The notes: generated by a model not told the origin, from the letters alone. Positions 32,124 to 43,548 are shown, counted from the stretch's first letter. The stretch is 64,000 nt of DNA from Rhynchopus sp. YZ270_cl-10 (GCA_964035575.1 OZ037889.1:310001-374000); one strand, 5' to 3'. Made by a program: numbers and translations.

Positions 32124-33167
32124 CTAAATCGGCATAATCTCATCAATAGCTGCCACCACCCCCGCAAAATCCACTGCCACACTGAAGATCTCATGAGGCA
32201 GCACCTCAGCGAGGTCTGTACTGTACAGCCCTTCTACGTGCTTCTCTTCTAGCCCGTAGTCTTCTCTTGCTTTGAAAGCTGAACACAACCGTGGCCAATC
32301 GAAGTTTACATCTGGGTGAAGCCGTTCGTAGAACCGTTCTGTATCGTCTTTTCCCCATCTCCCCCAACGGGAAAAGTCAAATGCACGGAAAATGAACGCA
32401 GCCTTCGCCGCCATCCCGCATGCAGCAAGCACTATACGGTGCTCCTCTCTCCTCCCTGCAGCCTCTACAGACCGTTGCGCTGCTTCGCCAAAGGGGATGG
32501 GCATGTCTCGGTACCGTATCTTCAAGACCCGTGTAGGGTTCGCGTACCCTCTGGAGGGGGAAGGCAGCGGGGAGGCTTCGCTGCGTTGTTCACTGCGCGA
32601 TCTTTCTCTTGGAATGGGTGAATGTGACCGAGATGTTATTTGCCTTCTCCGTTCGGTGCTAGCCAGACGCACCCGCCGTGGTGAGACAGAATTCATTTCG
32701 ACCTCCTTCCTCGCCGCTGCCCCGCATGTCAGTGCCATTCTGTCTGTCCTTGCGTCAAGAGAAGAGGCATTTTTTTGCGGATTCCCGGGCGTCTGCACAG
32801 AAGCATCCCTTCGCTGTGGTGGGGTGGCGGGGCGTTCTTTCCCTTCTTTTATTACATCGATTTTTGCGTAGAGGGTGTCAATCAGAACGTCTTTTTCGTC
32901 ATGAATTGGGGTAGGCGGTGGGGTGGTCGCGATGGCGTCGTGCAGACGCGAGATCTCTCCGGCACGCTCTGCGAGCCGTCCCTCCAAGGTGCGGATCATC
33001 TCTTGGAAAGTTCGAACCTCCTCCTTCCGTTGCGCCCGCTCCGCAGAGAGAAGTGCTTTCCACTTTTCCTCCATAGTCTTCAGTGCTTCGCAGTAGCGCT
33101 CGTTTGCTTGCTGCGCTTCGTCTTCGAGCTGCAGCATCGCTTCTCGGAGACAAGATAACTCCGTCAT
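32124..33167 (-). CDS. Coiled-coil protein with conserved C-terminal domain, unknown
   Basis: 347 residues from ATG at 33167 (MTELSCLREAMLQLEDEAQQ). Residues 1-80 form a coiled coil. Residues 85-225 are disordered, with Ser/Arg-rich stretches (RSHSPIPRERSRSEQRSE). The C-terminal 130 residues look folded, with aromatic and charged motifs (FDFSRWGRWGKDDTERFYER, DVNFDWPRLCSAF). No signal peptide or membrane helix. Single exon. Not a family I can name. Confidence 0.75.
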   Translation of the reverse strand: MTELSCLREAMLQLEDEAQQANERYCEALKTMEEKWKALLSAERAQRKEEVRTFQEMIRTLEGRLAERAGEISRLHDAIATTPPPTPIHDEKDVLIDTLYAKIDVIKEGKERPATPPQRRDASVQTPGNPQKNASSLDARTDRMALTCGAAARKEVEMNSVSPRRVRLASTERRRQITSRSHSPIPRERSRSEQRSEASPLPSPSRGYANPTRVLKIRYRDMPIPFGEAAQRSVEAAGRREEHRIVLAACGMAAKAAFIFRAFDFSRWGRWGKDDTERFYERLHPDVNFDWPRLCSAFKAREDYGLEEKHVEGLYSTDLAEVLPHEIFSVAVDFAGVVAAIDEIMPI

Positions 33168-33405
33168 ATGAAGAAAGTGTTTGGGATGATATAAATTGTG
33201 TTCCCCAACTGAATAGGGGGGAGATGAAAGTGGAGGAAAGAAAAAGTTAACTTGAAATACAAAGCCCTCTCTGTTTACAGTGTACCTAAAGAAATCTGAA
33301 GAGAAGTTAATAAAATGCAAACTCCTCACCGTTCATCGGACGCAGGCACCAATATTTAGTTGACTTGAAAATACAAAGCCCTCTCGTTGACACAGGGTTC
33401 TAGCT
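33168..33405. repeat. Two short family A modules flanking a family B module
   Basis: Family A starts at 33246 and 33360. Between them, 33312-33350 holds a family B copy (ATGCAAACTCCTCACCGTTC, then GGACGCAGGCACC). The second A copy is directly abutted by the hAT element at 33406. Confidence 0.6.
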
Positions 33406-34109
33406 CAGGGGATTATATAGTGGGGTAAAACTCGGTCAGCCTGACCGAGTTTACAGCAAGCCTTAACTAAAACTCGGTCAGGCCAAATAAAAAAAAAAAA
33501 AATGATAAATCTTGGGGGAAAAAATCGGTTTTCTTTGGTACCTCACACGAGCCTCTGAGAGTGACCAGAAATGGCCTCATGAACAAAGTGACCCCGTCAC
33601 AGCCAGAACGCGACTCGATTGGCCAAACGCCGAAGGAAAACGAAGCATGCAGCACGACGAAAATAAAAAAGTAGCGTACCGTGCGCCTGCGGCGCAAGCT
33701 TGCAGCCACCCTTCTGCGCATTTTTTTTTGAAATGTTGCGTACCGTGGCTTCGCCAGAAACTTTTGTTTCAGCAAAATATGGAAGTAAAATTTACGGAAA
33801 CCGACGATAATTACCAACGACAGTGACATTTTATGTCAACATTTTTTAGAAATGTTGCGTACCGTGGCTTCGCTTGGGTGCCATGACCGCCGTTTCTTTT
33901 GTGAATGTACTGAGGTTACTGATAATTCGTGTACCACGTGTGCCTGGCACAAATATAAATGAAGTGCCGAACTCCGAGGAATTCGCACATTCCGCCGGAG
34001 GCCCCCAACTTGAGCTAAGGTGGGGACCCGGGCGCGCGAAGCGCGCCCGGGCTCGACCGAGTTTTGACCGAGTTTCAGCGAAAACCCCCGAAACCTATAT
34101 AATGCCCTG
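33406..34109. mobile_element. Non-autonomous hAT-like element, 8-bp TSD TTCTAGCT
   Basis: The 15-bp terminal inverted repeat is CAGGGGATTATATAG on the left, with CAGGGCATTATATAG as the complement of the right end. Target duplication TTCTAGCT is at 33398-33405 and 34110-34117. CAGGG ends and 8-bp TSDs are hallmarks of hAT. Subterminal ACTCGGTCA motifs are repeated and palindromic near the left end. Interior block 33640-33890 is shared with the element at 34180. No transposase. Confidence 0.8.
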
Positions 34110-34179
34110 TTCTAGCTCAGAAGAAAAAAAAAAGAAACGGAAAAGGTGGCTCAAAAAAAAAATTTTCGCGCTTCGCGCG

Positions 34180-34824
34180 CAGGGATTACGCACGTAGGTA
34201 ATTTGGGTTTTGGATTGGGGCTGGGGTGGGGTAGGTGAGGAGTGGGGCTCCGCCCCCACCTCTCACCTACCCCCTACAGAATTCTATTTGTAGGAGACAA
34301 TTTTCTATTTTACCGGAAAAGGAGCATGCAGCATGGCGAAAGAAAAAAGTAGCGTACCGTGCGCCTGCGGCGCTAGATTGCAATACACCCTTCCCATGAC
34401 ATAATAGGCAATTTTAAGCGCAATTTTTATGTTGCGTACCGTGGCTTCGCCAGAAACTTTCGTTTTAGCAAAATATGGAAGTAAAGTTTACGGAACTGGA
34501 CCATAGTTACCAACGAAAGTGCCATTTTATGTCAAGATTTTTTAAAAATGTTGCGCACCGTGGCTTCGCCAGGAACATTTGGATGCCATGACTGATGATT
34601 TCTCCAGTTCTTCGAACTTTCACAACTTTCACACCCTTCTCAACCAACTTTGCCAGGGAGAGCGCGCGCAGTTTTTAATTGTTTTTGCTTAGAATTGTAC
34701 GTGTTGAAAATACATACGTACTTTTTTTATTTTTGGGGGAGTATGGACACGTATGGATTCCACCTTTTCAAAAACAATTCACGTATGGATTTCCATACGT
34801 TCCACACGTGGAGCGTAATCCCCG
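34180..34824. mobile_element. Non-autonomous hAT-like element, 8-bp TSD TTCGCGCG
   Basis: The 12-bp ends are CAGGGATTACGC on the left and the complement of CGGGGATTACGC on the right. TSD TTCGCGCG is at 34172-34179 and 34825-34832. It is related to 43040-43548, but about 550 bp of interior runs in the opposite orientation relative to the shared right end. No coding capacity. Confidence 0.8.
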
Positions 34825-36517
34825 TTCGCGCGGAAAAATTGACCACGCCAAGTCGCTGTTTTTAACAGCAAAGGGGACTGGCTGACGACACTGAGGACCT
34901 CCTTGGCCAACCGGTTTTTTGCACCGTGTAAAAAAAACCAGGCACTCCGCTAGGTACTAAAGTTCTGTTGATTGTCAACAGAACTTTTTGAAAATGGGAA
35001 AAAAAAAAAAAAAAAAAAAAAAGTTCTGCTGAGTGGTTCAGACCCGTTCTACCTGTCAAAAAAGCTCAGGAGAAGAAGATATGGAGAGGTGAGTGCTCAA
35101 ACGTCCCAAAAAAGTCAAAATCGGGCGTTGGAAAAAAAAAAAGTTGCGTACCGTGCGCCTGCGGCGCAAGCATGTACCCCACCACGTGGACCATCAACAG
35201 AACATTTTCAAAATCGGAAATCCTAGCGGAGAGCCTGAAAAAAACCCAAAAAAAAAAAAAAAAAAAAGAACGGAAAAGGTGGGCCACCTTTTCCGTTCTA
35301 CTGAGCTAGGACCCTGGTTGACAGTGTACCTTGGTACAAATGATCGGTGTATCGTAGGTGGACACCCAACCATGCAGTCTTACATCCATTTGTTTGCGTG
35401 GTTTACATCTAGGAAAAAATATTGGAATTCCGTCAGGTTTGTAGGCAAAGCGCTGAGTTAGAGATAGCGGACAGGAACTGATAAGAGGGGGGGGGGGGGG
35501 AGTGGAGCTGTGGTATTTCTCTTATTTCTTTCGGTGCAGACGCTTCGGCTGCCGGAAAAAACATTGGAGCCGCGTCGTTGTCCACGCAGGTCGTGGGGGG
35601 TGGGTGGGGGTGGTGAGAGGGAGAGAAGGCGTAGGTAGAAGGGGGGGGGGGGGGGGGGGGGGATGTGCGAAAAAGCGGAAAGGGTTGTTATAAGAAAGGA
35701 TAAGTGGTGCTCCGGGAGGGGTCGATATTGACAGGTCGCTGACACAGGGACTCTATACACACCCCCTGATATTGACAGGTCGCCGACAGGTCGTGACACA
35801 GGTCGTTGACCGACTTCCGAAATCACCAATAGTTGAAAAAGTGCAATAACGCCTCACCATTCATCGGCGGGCGCGAAATACACTTACAACTCAAAAAAAA
35901 TAATGATGGTGAAATGAGTGTGCTTTCGTGCACACACACATCCGGTTTTAAAATAGTCTCGTTGTTTAATTTTTTTGAAAAGATTTCTTTTTGAAGAAAT
36001 AAAAAAAAAGGAGTAAAATTTGTTTTGTATCAACACTGACCCAAAGAGGGGTTCTGTACAAAAAATAGGGTACTGTATTTCAAAGGTATAGATGCAGATC
36101 ACTCCACAACCCTTATTTTAAATAATGCGGACAACTCCAAAAAACCAGATACAAAAAAAATCACGAAATTTTATGCGAAAAATGAAAATGAAATCGAAAA
36201 GTTTATAAGATGAACCCAAGACTCTCATGCTGAGTCACCACCTTAAAAAACCAAAAACCAGGCATTTTCCCATCCGTTTTTTTGTTTTTTTTTGAAAACT
36301 TGGTTGTATTAGTGTCACCCGAGGATGAGCTCCACAATACCAGACGCTTCAAAGTTATTATTTTTTTTTTTTTTTCGTTATATCCCTCTATACCCAGGTT
36401 AGTAAAAACAGAAGGCAGGCACACAAAAAATGGCCTCTTGCTCACCTCAATAAAACCCCCATCCCCACAGAGAATAAAAATGCTTTTTTATTCGCTTTCC
36501 TCCCCCTCCAAATAATG
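34825..36517. other. Repeat-rich intergenic region
   Basis: Contains a 24-nt A run (34998), a palindrome GGAAAAGGTGGGCCACCTTTTCC (centre 35281), a family A module at 35313-35412, G runs of 11 and 23 nt (35489, 35641), and a triplicated TGACAGGTCG motif at 35728-35800. Family B is at 35836 and family C at 36197. No gene supported. Confidence 0.55.
35313..35412 (+). repeat. Family A module, medium copy lacking its 5' part
   Basis: Starts at GGTTGACAGTGTACCTTGGTAC and continues with the GTGGACACCCAACCATGCAG and ACATCCATTTG blocks of the family. Confidence 0.6.
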
Positions 36518-38330
36518 TCAAACCTCATCTCGGAACATTACCGGTTCGGTTCCATCTTTCACTCTGTACATCAAAATGAGGGGTACGTTAGGAAAGAGCA
36601 CTACACCCACCGCTATCAGGAAGGCGTCTACAAGCTCTTGGCTGGCGAGAAGGAATTGCCAGGCTGCCTGGAAGACTAGAGCTGTGACGACGAGGACCCA
36701 GAGCACTGTCACGATGATCTGCACGACGAGCGTTGGGGGCGGAACAGAGTCGGCCCGGGACCACTCTGGGATATGCCCATATGCCAAAGGATAGAATAGC
36801 TTCATGCACTTTGCTGAAGATTCCTCCATTTGCGCCCCTGTGGGCATGGCGGCAAGGTGATGATGTGCCGAAGCCTCATGCCCCTCCACAGCCTCCAAAC
36901 ACTCTGTCGTCAGCTCCGTGATCGCCGTCTCCGACATATTATTGACCAGGTCGCTCAACACTGCATCCACCTCCTTCACCCCCTTCCCCGCCTGCAGCGA
37001 TGCCAACAAACGGTCCTCACATCGCCCCATCAAAATACACAACACTCTCATAATCGGAAGCAAACTCTGTTTTGAAATAGTGATCTTCCACAACTTTGGA
37101 AGAACTGGTCGGCCCGCGAAGGTTCGTGCCAGCAGTGTTGTACAGCACGACCGGTACAGCCCCAGCGCGGTGCCCTGGAGCGATTCGAGCTCGTCCAGAT
37201 GGTTGCACAGTCTCGGACACTTCAAACGCAGAAGCCTTATCAAAATCTCTGTGTTCTCATCTATTATGGCCTCAGACAGAGCAAGCTCCTCTAACGCCAA
37301 CCCGACACGCACTGCCATCACATCGTCGGTGTAGCATAGCAGTTCTGTGATGTGATGTGATGCGATACGATACAGTAAAAAAGAAACTGAGAAAAAGGAT
37401 AAAATCGAGGAAAAAGTCCCTAAGTCTCGAAAAGATTAGATCATAAAATCAGATTGCATGGTATAGATTTTTTTCTAAGAACACCATGATTTTGGTAGCA
37501 ACTTCCGCCAAAAAACACCGCCAAATTCGGGTCAAACTAACTCAAGTGACTATGCTTAAAATAAAGATGAGGGGAGGGGAGTGGTGAAGAGGACGTACCT
37601 GCCAAAATATAGACCAAATCCTGGTTCCACAATCCCATGATAGCTCCGCTGTAGCCGGTTTCGATCTTGCGTGCGACTAGCGCGGTGTAGATTCTGTTTT
37701 TTTTTTTTTTTTTTTGTTTTAGGGAGGGTTTCTTTTCCTGTCGTTTGTTTTCGTAGAGCACACTGCTATATCCAGCGCACATAGTGATGTGGTGTGGAAT
37801 ATTTTGATAAATGTTGGGCTGCCATACAGTCTTTCACTACATTTTTTTTGTCTTCATCACGTTGTACATACTTTGTCAGTCTCTTGCAGAACCCCTCGAG
37901 CCCCCCATTCGCATAAGGAGCAAGCGGGTGACCGTCAAACTGGAAACGCCGATTAACATCAAAATCGAGCTTGTCTCTGAACTCTGCGGGCAGTTCTATT
38001 ACAGAGAGACTGTTCAAATTCGTGGTCGAATCTAAGAGCAGGTTCTGTGTGTGGGGGAAATGGTTTTTCTTTTCTTTGGTCAGTGCCTGCGTCCCAGAGG
38101 CGTTTGCACTATCAACTTCACTTTCTTTTTTTTGAAAAATTGATAACGTATCTACTATAGCAGAAAGTAGCACAAAATAGCACAACAATAGCACCCCCTT
38201 TCAGCCACACCATATTTTGTACTTAAATGTCACCCAAAAGGGAGGAACCCCCGCATACCTCATTGCACGCCCGGATAAGCTTCTTCCCGATCTCGATGTC
38301 GGGCACCATAACACTCTGCTCGTCCATCAT
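36518..38330 (-). CDS. Four-exon protein with C-terminal membrane helices, unknown
   Basis: Exons 38330-38259, 38044-37872, 37693-37599 and 37344-36518 total 1,167 nt, giving 388 residues. Donors are GTATGC, GTATGT and GTACGT. The junctions read ...IRACNE|NLLLDS, ...LTK|IYTALVARK and ...ILA|ELLCYTDD. The first 280 residues look helical and cytosolic. Two hydrophobic stretches near the C-terminus (LVVQIIVTVLWVLVVTALVF and LIAVGVVLFPNVPLILMY) are likely membrane helices. Two ATGs in tandem begin the protein, and an upstream exon in the 5' UTR is possible because an acceptor precedes them. The first intron contains a family B module in the sense direction. No family recognised. Confidence 0.8.
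38083..38128 (-). repeat. Family B hairpin inside an intron
   Basis: On the minus strand this reads AGTGAAGTTGATAGTGCAAA, then the GCCTCTGGGACGCAGGCACT hairpin. It is almost identical to the copy at 24745-24786. It lies in intron 1 (38258-38045) of the membrane-protein gene, in the sense direction. It is the only copy seen on the minus strand. Confidence 0.7.
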
Positions 38331-38862
38331 TGTGGCAACCTTGTGTGCGTGTCGTGTGTGGGTTTGTGGGAAAACAGAATTTTTCCAGATGCAGAAGTCT
38401 TTGCCGTTGAGAGATACGGGTGGGTAGAGAGAGTGGAGGTGTCCCTGCGATAAAGTGGGTTTATTGGGGTGAAGCGATCGTTGCAATGGATACATTAAAA
38501 AAAATGAGGGGAACTGAAGCTCTTTTTTTGGAAAATAAACTAAAAATAATAACAAAAGAACCCCATCGTGACCTAGCAACCTGAACGCGGTCACTTCCTA
38601 ACTAGAGCGGGTCCAATGAATGAATGCACTGGCAAAAAAAAAAAAAAAAGAAAAATAATAATGTCAAATCTATCTAAAGCAAAGAAACAGGGTTTGTGGA
38701 GGGGGGGCTTTTGGACACCCAGAAGAGGGGTAACGGCAACGTTACCTGGTAGATCGACCTTCGCACACATACGAAAAATGCCGTTTATTTAAATAGCAAT
38801 GCGGGAAGAGTTTCATTGAATCGAGCGGGAGGAGGGAGGGGGGAGGGGGGGAAATTATGCGC

Positions 38863-39072
38863 ACACGACGTGGTCCAGGACCAATTTCACTTCATGGTGG
38901 CCAAGTGAAATGACAAGTGAAAATGATCATTTGTCATGACAAGTGATTTACTTAAGGAATGCCTGTAAGCTCATGATTTCCCCCACCTGCTCCCCTAAGG
39001 GATCACTTGTCGTGACAAGTGATCTACATGTCATTTCACTTCGGCAGGTGGTGCCTCTGGACCACGTCGTGT
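38863..39072. mobile_element. 210-bp foldback element (MITE-like)
   Basis: The ends are perfect 16-bp inverted repeats ACACGACGTGGTCCAG. Inside are more palindromes, including ATCACTTGTCGTGACAAGTGAT and a diverged TCATTTGTCATGACAAGTGA. The whole unit can fold into a long stem. A clean target duplication is not evident. Confidence 0.7.
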
Positions 39073-40383
39073 ATGGCCACGTTAAACTTTAAAGGGTGGG
39101 GTATTTTGAGAATAGAATATCTACATTGTACAAATTGTCCAACTTTTTTCAACAACAACAAAAAACAATACTGGTTTTTCCCCCACCCACCCCCATCCCT
39201 TTACTAGCTGCCTGGGTTTTCACAAACACAGGCAAATGTTGCGATAAATAGGCACCCGCATATGTTGCGATTACACAAATGACACAATGGTCAAGCATGT
39301 TGTGAATTATTTTTCCCAACAAAACGCCTCACCGTTCATCGGCGGGACACGAGGTACTGGTTCTCCTGCGGGTTATCGAAACCCCCAGAGAGCACTTCAT
39401 TGGTGTGCACACGGTTTCCACGGGGGAGGTTGCATGCAGGTGCATAATCATGATCAGTATTTCAACATATGCAAGCAATGAATTGAGAGCATAGGAATCA
39501 GAAAGAAATGAATGCATTGCAAATTAGATACCCAGGATCGGTCCTTTTAGCCCAACAAATGGAACAACCTCACGGACGTTCGCATCTTAGAAAGCGATGA
39601 AAAAAAGAGGAAATTTCAAAAATAAAATAAAATTGAAAAGATGAACGTGCCTCGTGGCACATCTACAAAAAGAGAAATTAATACCATACAGACTTGGGGG
39701 ACGGCACATCAAAAATAAAAAAGGAGAGAATATTTTATAAGATGAACCGAAGCCTGAAGCAGTACTTAGTCTCATTTAAAAGAAGATTAAAAAGACCAAA
39801 TGCGTTTTTTTCGCAGAGGATTGTGAGAGCCCCGCTTGCTAGACCATACATTTTTTTTTGTGCTCCCACAACCTCCTGAGCGACTTCACTCATTAAATTT
39901 AGAGGGCTTCTTATCGCTTTTGTCAAAGAGAATACGTGATTACACCAAAAAGAAATTTTGTAAGAATGTACCTTACTGTGCAAACGCATCTCCGGGGGAA
40001 AAAAAAAAAACAAAAAAATGGAATCTTATTTGGGGCGTAGTGCATGCCCCAGTCATTCCCACACATTATTTCCAGAAAAAAACTATGTTTTTTCTTCTCG
40101 CAGGGAAAGAGTTTTTAAATGAATGAAACGAAATAGTTCGGCACCATCTTCGCCACCCCACAAAAGGGAAGGGGGTTTTAGCGAAGGGTTTTGAGGAGAG
40201 AAAATCCGTGTGGCAGGTTGCTTATTAGGCAGTGTGTGACAGAGGGCACACGTTTGAGTGCACACACTCAGAAAAGCCCTCTTTGCGGCTTCGTTCTTAA
40301 AAGGAGAGGGAGGAGGACGACAAAAAGAAAGAAATCAATACGCTCTAAGGCTTTCCAAACAGCAGAGCTGTTTGGTATATAAT
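39073..40383. other. Intergenic DNA with small modules
   Basis: Family B at 39313, family D at 39637 (GTGCCTCGTGGCAC hairpin) and family C at 39735. No gene supported. Confidence 0.5.
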
Positions 40384-40516
40384 CATACAATGCAGCGAGG
40401 CCGACTACGCCTGAAAAATAGGCATGTTTGGAAAATCTATCTAAGACGTGGCCGAGGTGTACTCATACTTACAATCACGCCTTAGCGGGGCTTGTTCGGT
40501 TTTGTTGCATTGTATG
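40384..40516. mobile_element. 133-bp MITE, TSD TATAAT
   Basis: Inverted ends CATACAATGCAGCGAGGCCG and, from the right, CATACAATGCAACAAAACCG. The 6-bp direct repeat TATAAT is at 40378-40383 and 40517-40522. Same family as the 1.1 kb element at 41275-42379. Confidence 0.85.
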
Positions 40517-41054
40517 TATAATGGAGCTCGTATCATAATGCAAGCAAGGTTTCTGACAAAAAGAGAACCAACCCTCTATACTTTGTTTTCGTGGAGAGAG
40601 AGAGAGCGCAGGCTTGATGGCAACGTCTCTTCCTGTTTTACTGTCCAAAAAATAAATACACTATTCATTTCGTTCCTGATTTTTTCGCGGTGTTGTTTTT
40701 TTTTAGATTTTTGATTCTGAAGATGTAGTTTCTTGTTGTATTTTTCTGGGGTGGGTCTTTTCTTTTACCCAATATTGGTGTGGCTGAAACCAGCAAATTT
40801 CACTGCTAAAGAACTGCTAACAAACTGCTAAATAATACCCTTTTTTTAGGGGTGGTGTATAAAAACATTTTTTTACCTTGGTTTTTCCACTCCCCCTGTT
40901 GGCGCGCCTCCACTCTTGCATACCCATGTGTGACCCCACCGTTGAACGCAATCGACTCGCTGAGTCAAAAGAACGCACAGAACGGGGCTGGAAAAAATCA
41001 CGAAAAACGCGTACCGTGCGCCTGCGGCGCCCGCAAAGTGAGTTTTCCCCCTGA

Positions 41055-41274
41055 GTATACTGTGTATGCTGTGTATACTGAGTATACTGTGTATACTGTG
41101 TATACTGTGTATACTGTGTATACTGTGTATACTGTGTATACTGAGTATACTGTGTATACTGAGTATACTGAGTATACTGTGTATACTGTGTATACTGTGT
41201 ATACTGTGTATACTGTGTATACTGTGTTTACTGTGTATACTGTGTATACTGTGTATACTGTGTATACTGTGTAT
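41055..41274. repeat. 9-bp satellite (GTATACTGT)n, left part
   Basis: About 24 units with GAGTATACT variants. The array is interrupted by the element at 41275 and resumes at 42380-42532. Confidence 0.9.
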
Positions 41275-42379
41275 CATACAATGCAACGAGGCCGGGTACG
41301 CCTGAAAATACTCGTATCTGGAAAATATATCTGAGGCGTGCCTGAGGCGTCACTGAGGCGTGCCTGAGGCGTACTCGGGATTAGTTACGTTTAAGTACGC
41401 CTCAGGCACGCCTGAGTATATATCAACGTATACTTGCGTTTCAGGCGACTGGTGTGTATTTCCCCCCCCGCAAAAAGGGCCTCTGATGCATTTCCGGAGC
41501 GATCTGAAAAAATTCCGGGGTCGGACAATTTTTTTAGCAAAAAATGCGTGACTTTAAGTTTGTACCAAAATCAGGGGAAAGTATACTCGGTTTCATATTT
41601 CTGCTGATATATAAAATTATTACGCACAGGTCATCACGTTTCTAAGGCATGCCATGTATTTTCCCCACCCCCTGAAATGTGCTGAAATCAACTTTCGGTG
41701 TCCTGCTGAGAAAATTGCGGGGTCGCAAGATATTTTTAGTGGAAAAATATCATGGTTACTGCTTACAGTAAACTGACTCCTAAAAAGAGGCTTCGCAGAA
41801 GATGAGTCATACCTCGGGTATAAAAAAGTATAAAAAAGTCCTTTGGTCACCCCATAGTTGTACTAAAAATAGAGCTGTGGTCTGTGGATCAAGGAGGCCT
41901 GTGTAAAATTCTGGGATCTCGATGAGATCCCTCTAGTGTTAGAGGATCCAGCCTTGTATGAGCCTCTTCCGTCTTGCATCAAGTTGGGCCCCGAAGGGAC
42001 CCAGTCGAAAAGCACCCCCGAGATTTGTTTACAATGATTCTTGAATCAATGAAATACCCGAAGGTACCACCAAAATATATATCATCAGCACCAAAGCTTA
42101 GCGAACCCTTTTCATTTTTTCGACTCGCTCGGCCCAGAGGCGCATTTTTCATCGTGCGACCCCGCATTTGAAAGATTTTGCTACCTCTGAATCGAAAACC
42201 ACAAAATTTGAGGGTAAATACTTTTTTGTTCCTGACCAAAATGCTGGTAAGAAATATAAATATACCCAGGCGTGCCTGAGGCGTACTTAAACGTAACCAA
42301 TCCCGAGTACGCCTCAGGCACGCCTGAGTATTTATTTTCAGGCCTTGGCGAGGCCGACTCGGCCTCGTTGCATTGTATG
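41275..42379. mobile_element. 1.1 kb TIR element inserted in the satellite, TSD GTGTAT
   Basis: The ends CATACAATGCAACGAGGCCG are identical and inverted over 20 bp, with further inverted CGCCTGAAAATA and GTACGCCTCAGGCACGCCTG blocks inside. Duplication GTGTAT is at 41269-41274 and 42380-42385. Same ends as the 133-bp MITE. 6-bp TSDs fit few superfamilies (Dada is one). No transposase ORF, so non-autonomous. Confidence 0.85.
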
Positions 42380-42532
42380 GTGTATACTGTGTATACTGTG
42401 TATACTGTGTATACTGTGTATACTGTGTATACTGTGTATACTGTGTATACTGTGTATACTGTGTATACTGTGTATACTGTGTATACTGTGTATACTGTGT
42501 ATACTGTGTATACTGTGTATACTGTGTATACT
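42380..42532. repeat. 9-bp satellite (GTATACTGT)n, right part
   Basis: About 17 near-perfect units, more regular than the left part. Confidence 0.9.
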
Positions 42533-42533
42533 G

Positions 42534-42690
42534 CGGAAATTGACCAAAAACGAGAACTTGTCCATTTCGGCGAATTGACCCCACCACTGGCCGGACGGAT
42601 TCCGGAAATGCAAATGCCGGCGTTAAAAAGCTCACCAACGAAAAAATATTTTTTTTTTCCAACACCCGTGCAGGGCTATCGGTAAGAAGG
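42534..42690. repeat. Dispersed cassette, copy 2
   Basis: Follows the satellite directly, as copy 1 does at 7491. It shares TTGACCCCACCACTGG, GGATTCCGGAAATGCAAATG and TCACCAACG. Its last part (ACCCGTGCAGGGCTATCGGT) reappears inverted at 44186-44215. Confidence 0.75.
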
Positions 42691-43039
42691 GGTTTTGGGG
42701 GGCATCATATATCATATTTCATATTTCAAAATCATATTTCAAAAAAAAAAAAATAACACGAGTTTACGAGCAAAAACCCATTCCGAGCTTTCGGCCCCGC
42801 ACGTTGGCGGGGCATCTCCCCTCATATGTGGATATGTCCGGAAAATTTTCAGGAAAGTGCCGGGCAAAAACACATCAAAATGGGTCCGGACATATCCACG
42901 GGGGGGATAGGTACTTAAAAAATGGAATTGAAAGCCGTGTTCAAAATCTTTCAATTGCGGCCAGGTACGATCAAACATTTGCATCTGGGGTCCCTTTACC
43001 GGTTGGAAAGTCCCAAAAACCAAAACTCAAAAGTGGGTC

Positions 43040-43548
43040 CAGGGATTACGCAGCTCCCCCAAAAATAAAAAAAAGTACGTATGGATTTTCAACACGTACA
43101 ATTCTAAGCAAAAACAATTCGCGCTTCGCGCGCGCTCTCCCTGGCAAAGTTAGTTGAGAAGGGCTGTGAAAGTTCGAAGAACTGGAGAAATCACAGGCAC
43201 TGGCGAAGCCACTGTACGCAACATTTCTAAAAATTGCGATTAAAATTGCCTACTATGTCACGGGAAGGGTGTACTGCAATCTAGCGCCGCAGGCGCACGG
43301 TACGCTACTTTTTTTCTTTCGCCATGCTGCACGCTCCTTTTCCGGAAAAATAGAAAATTGTCTCCTACAAATAGGATTCTGTAGGGGGTCGGTGAGAGGT
43401 GGGGGCGGAGCCCCACCCCTCACCTACCCCACCCCAGCCCCAATCCAAAACCCAAATTACCTAAGTATGGACACGTATGGATTCCACCTTTTCAAAAACA
43501 ATTCACGTATGGATTTCCATACGTTCCACACGTGGAGCGTAATCTCTG
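43040..43548. mobile_element. Non-autonomous hAT-like element with flipped interior, TSD AGTGGGTC
   Basis: Ends CAGGGATTACGC and the complement of CAGAGATTACGC. 8-bp TSD AGTGGGTC is at 43032-43039 and 43549-43556. The right 80 bp match the right end of 34180-34824 in the same direction, while the interior is reversed. Also internally shorter than that copy. Confidence 0.8.

Noticed and set aside
33407-34108. Mutator-like reading of the 33.4 kb element with a 10-bp duplication
   Set aside because: Moving the border by one base gives 15-bp CAGGG ends and an exact 8-bp duplication, the hAT pattern, matching two neighbours.
41979-42665. 228-residue frame across the 9-bp satellite
   Set aside because: It reads through the satellite and transposon end as a QYTQYTQ repeat. 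Produced by repeat periodicity, not a gene.
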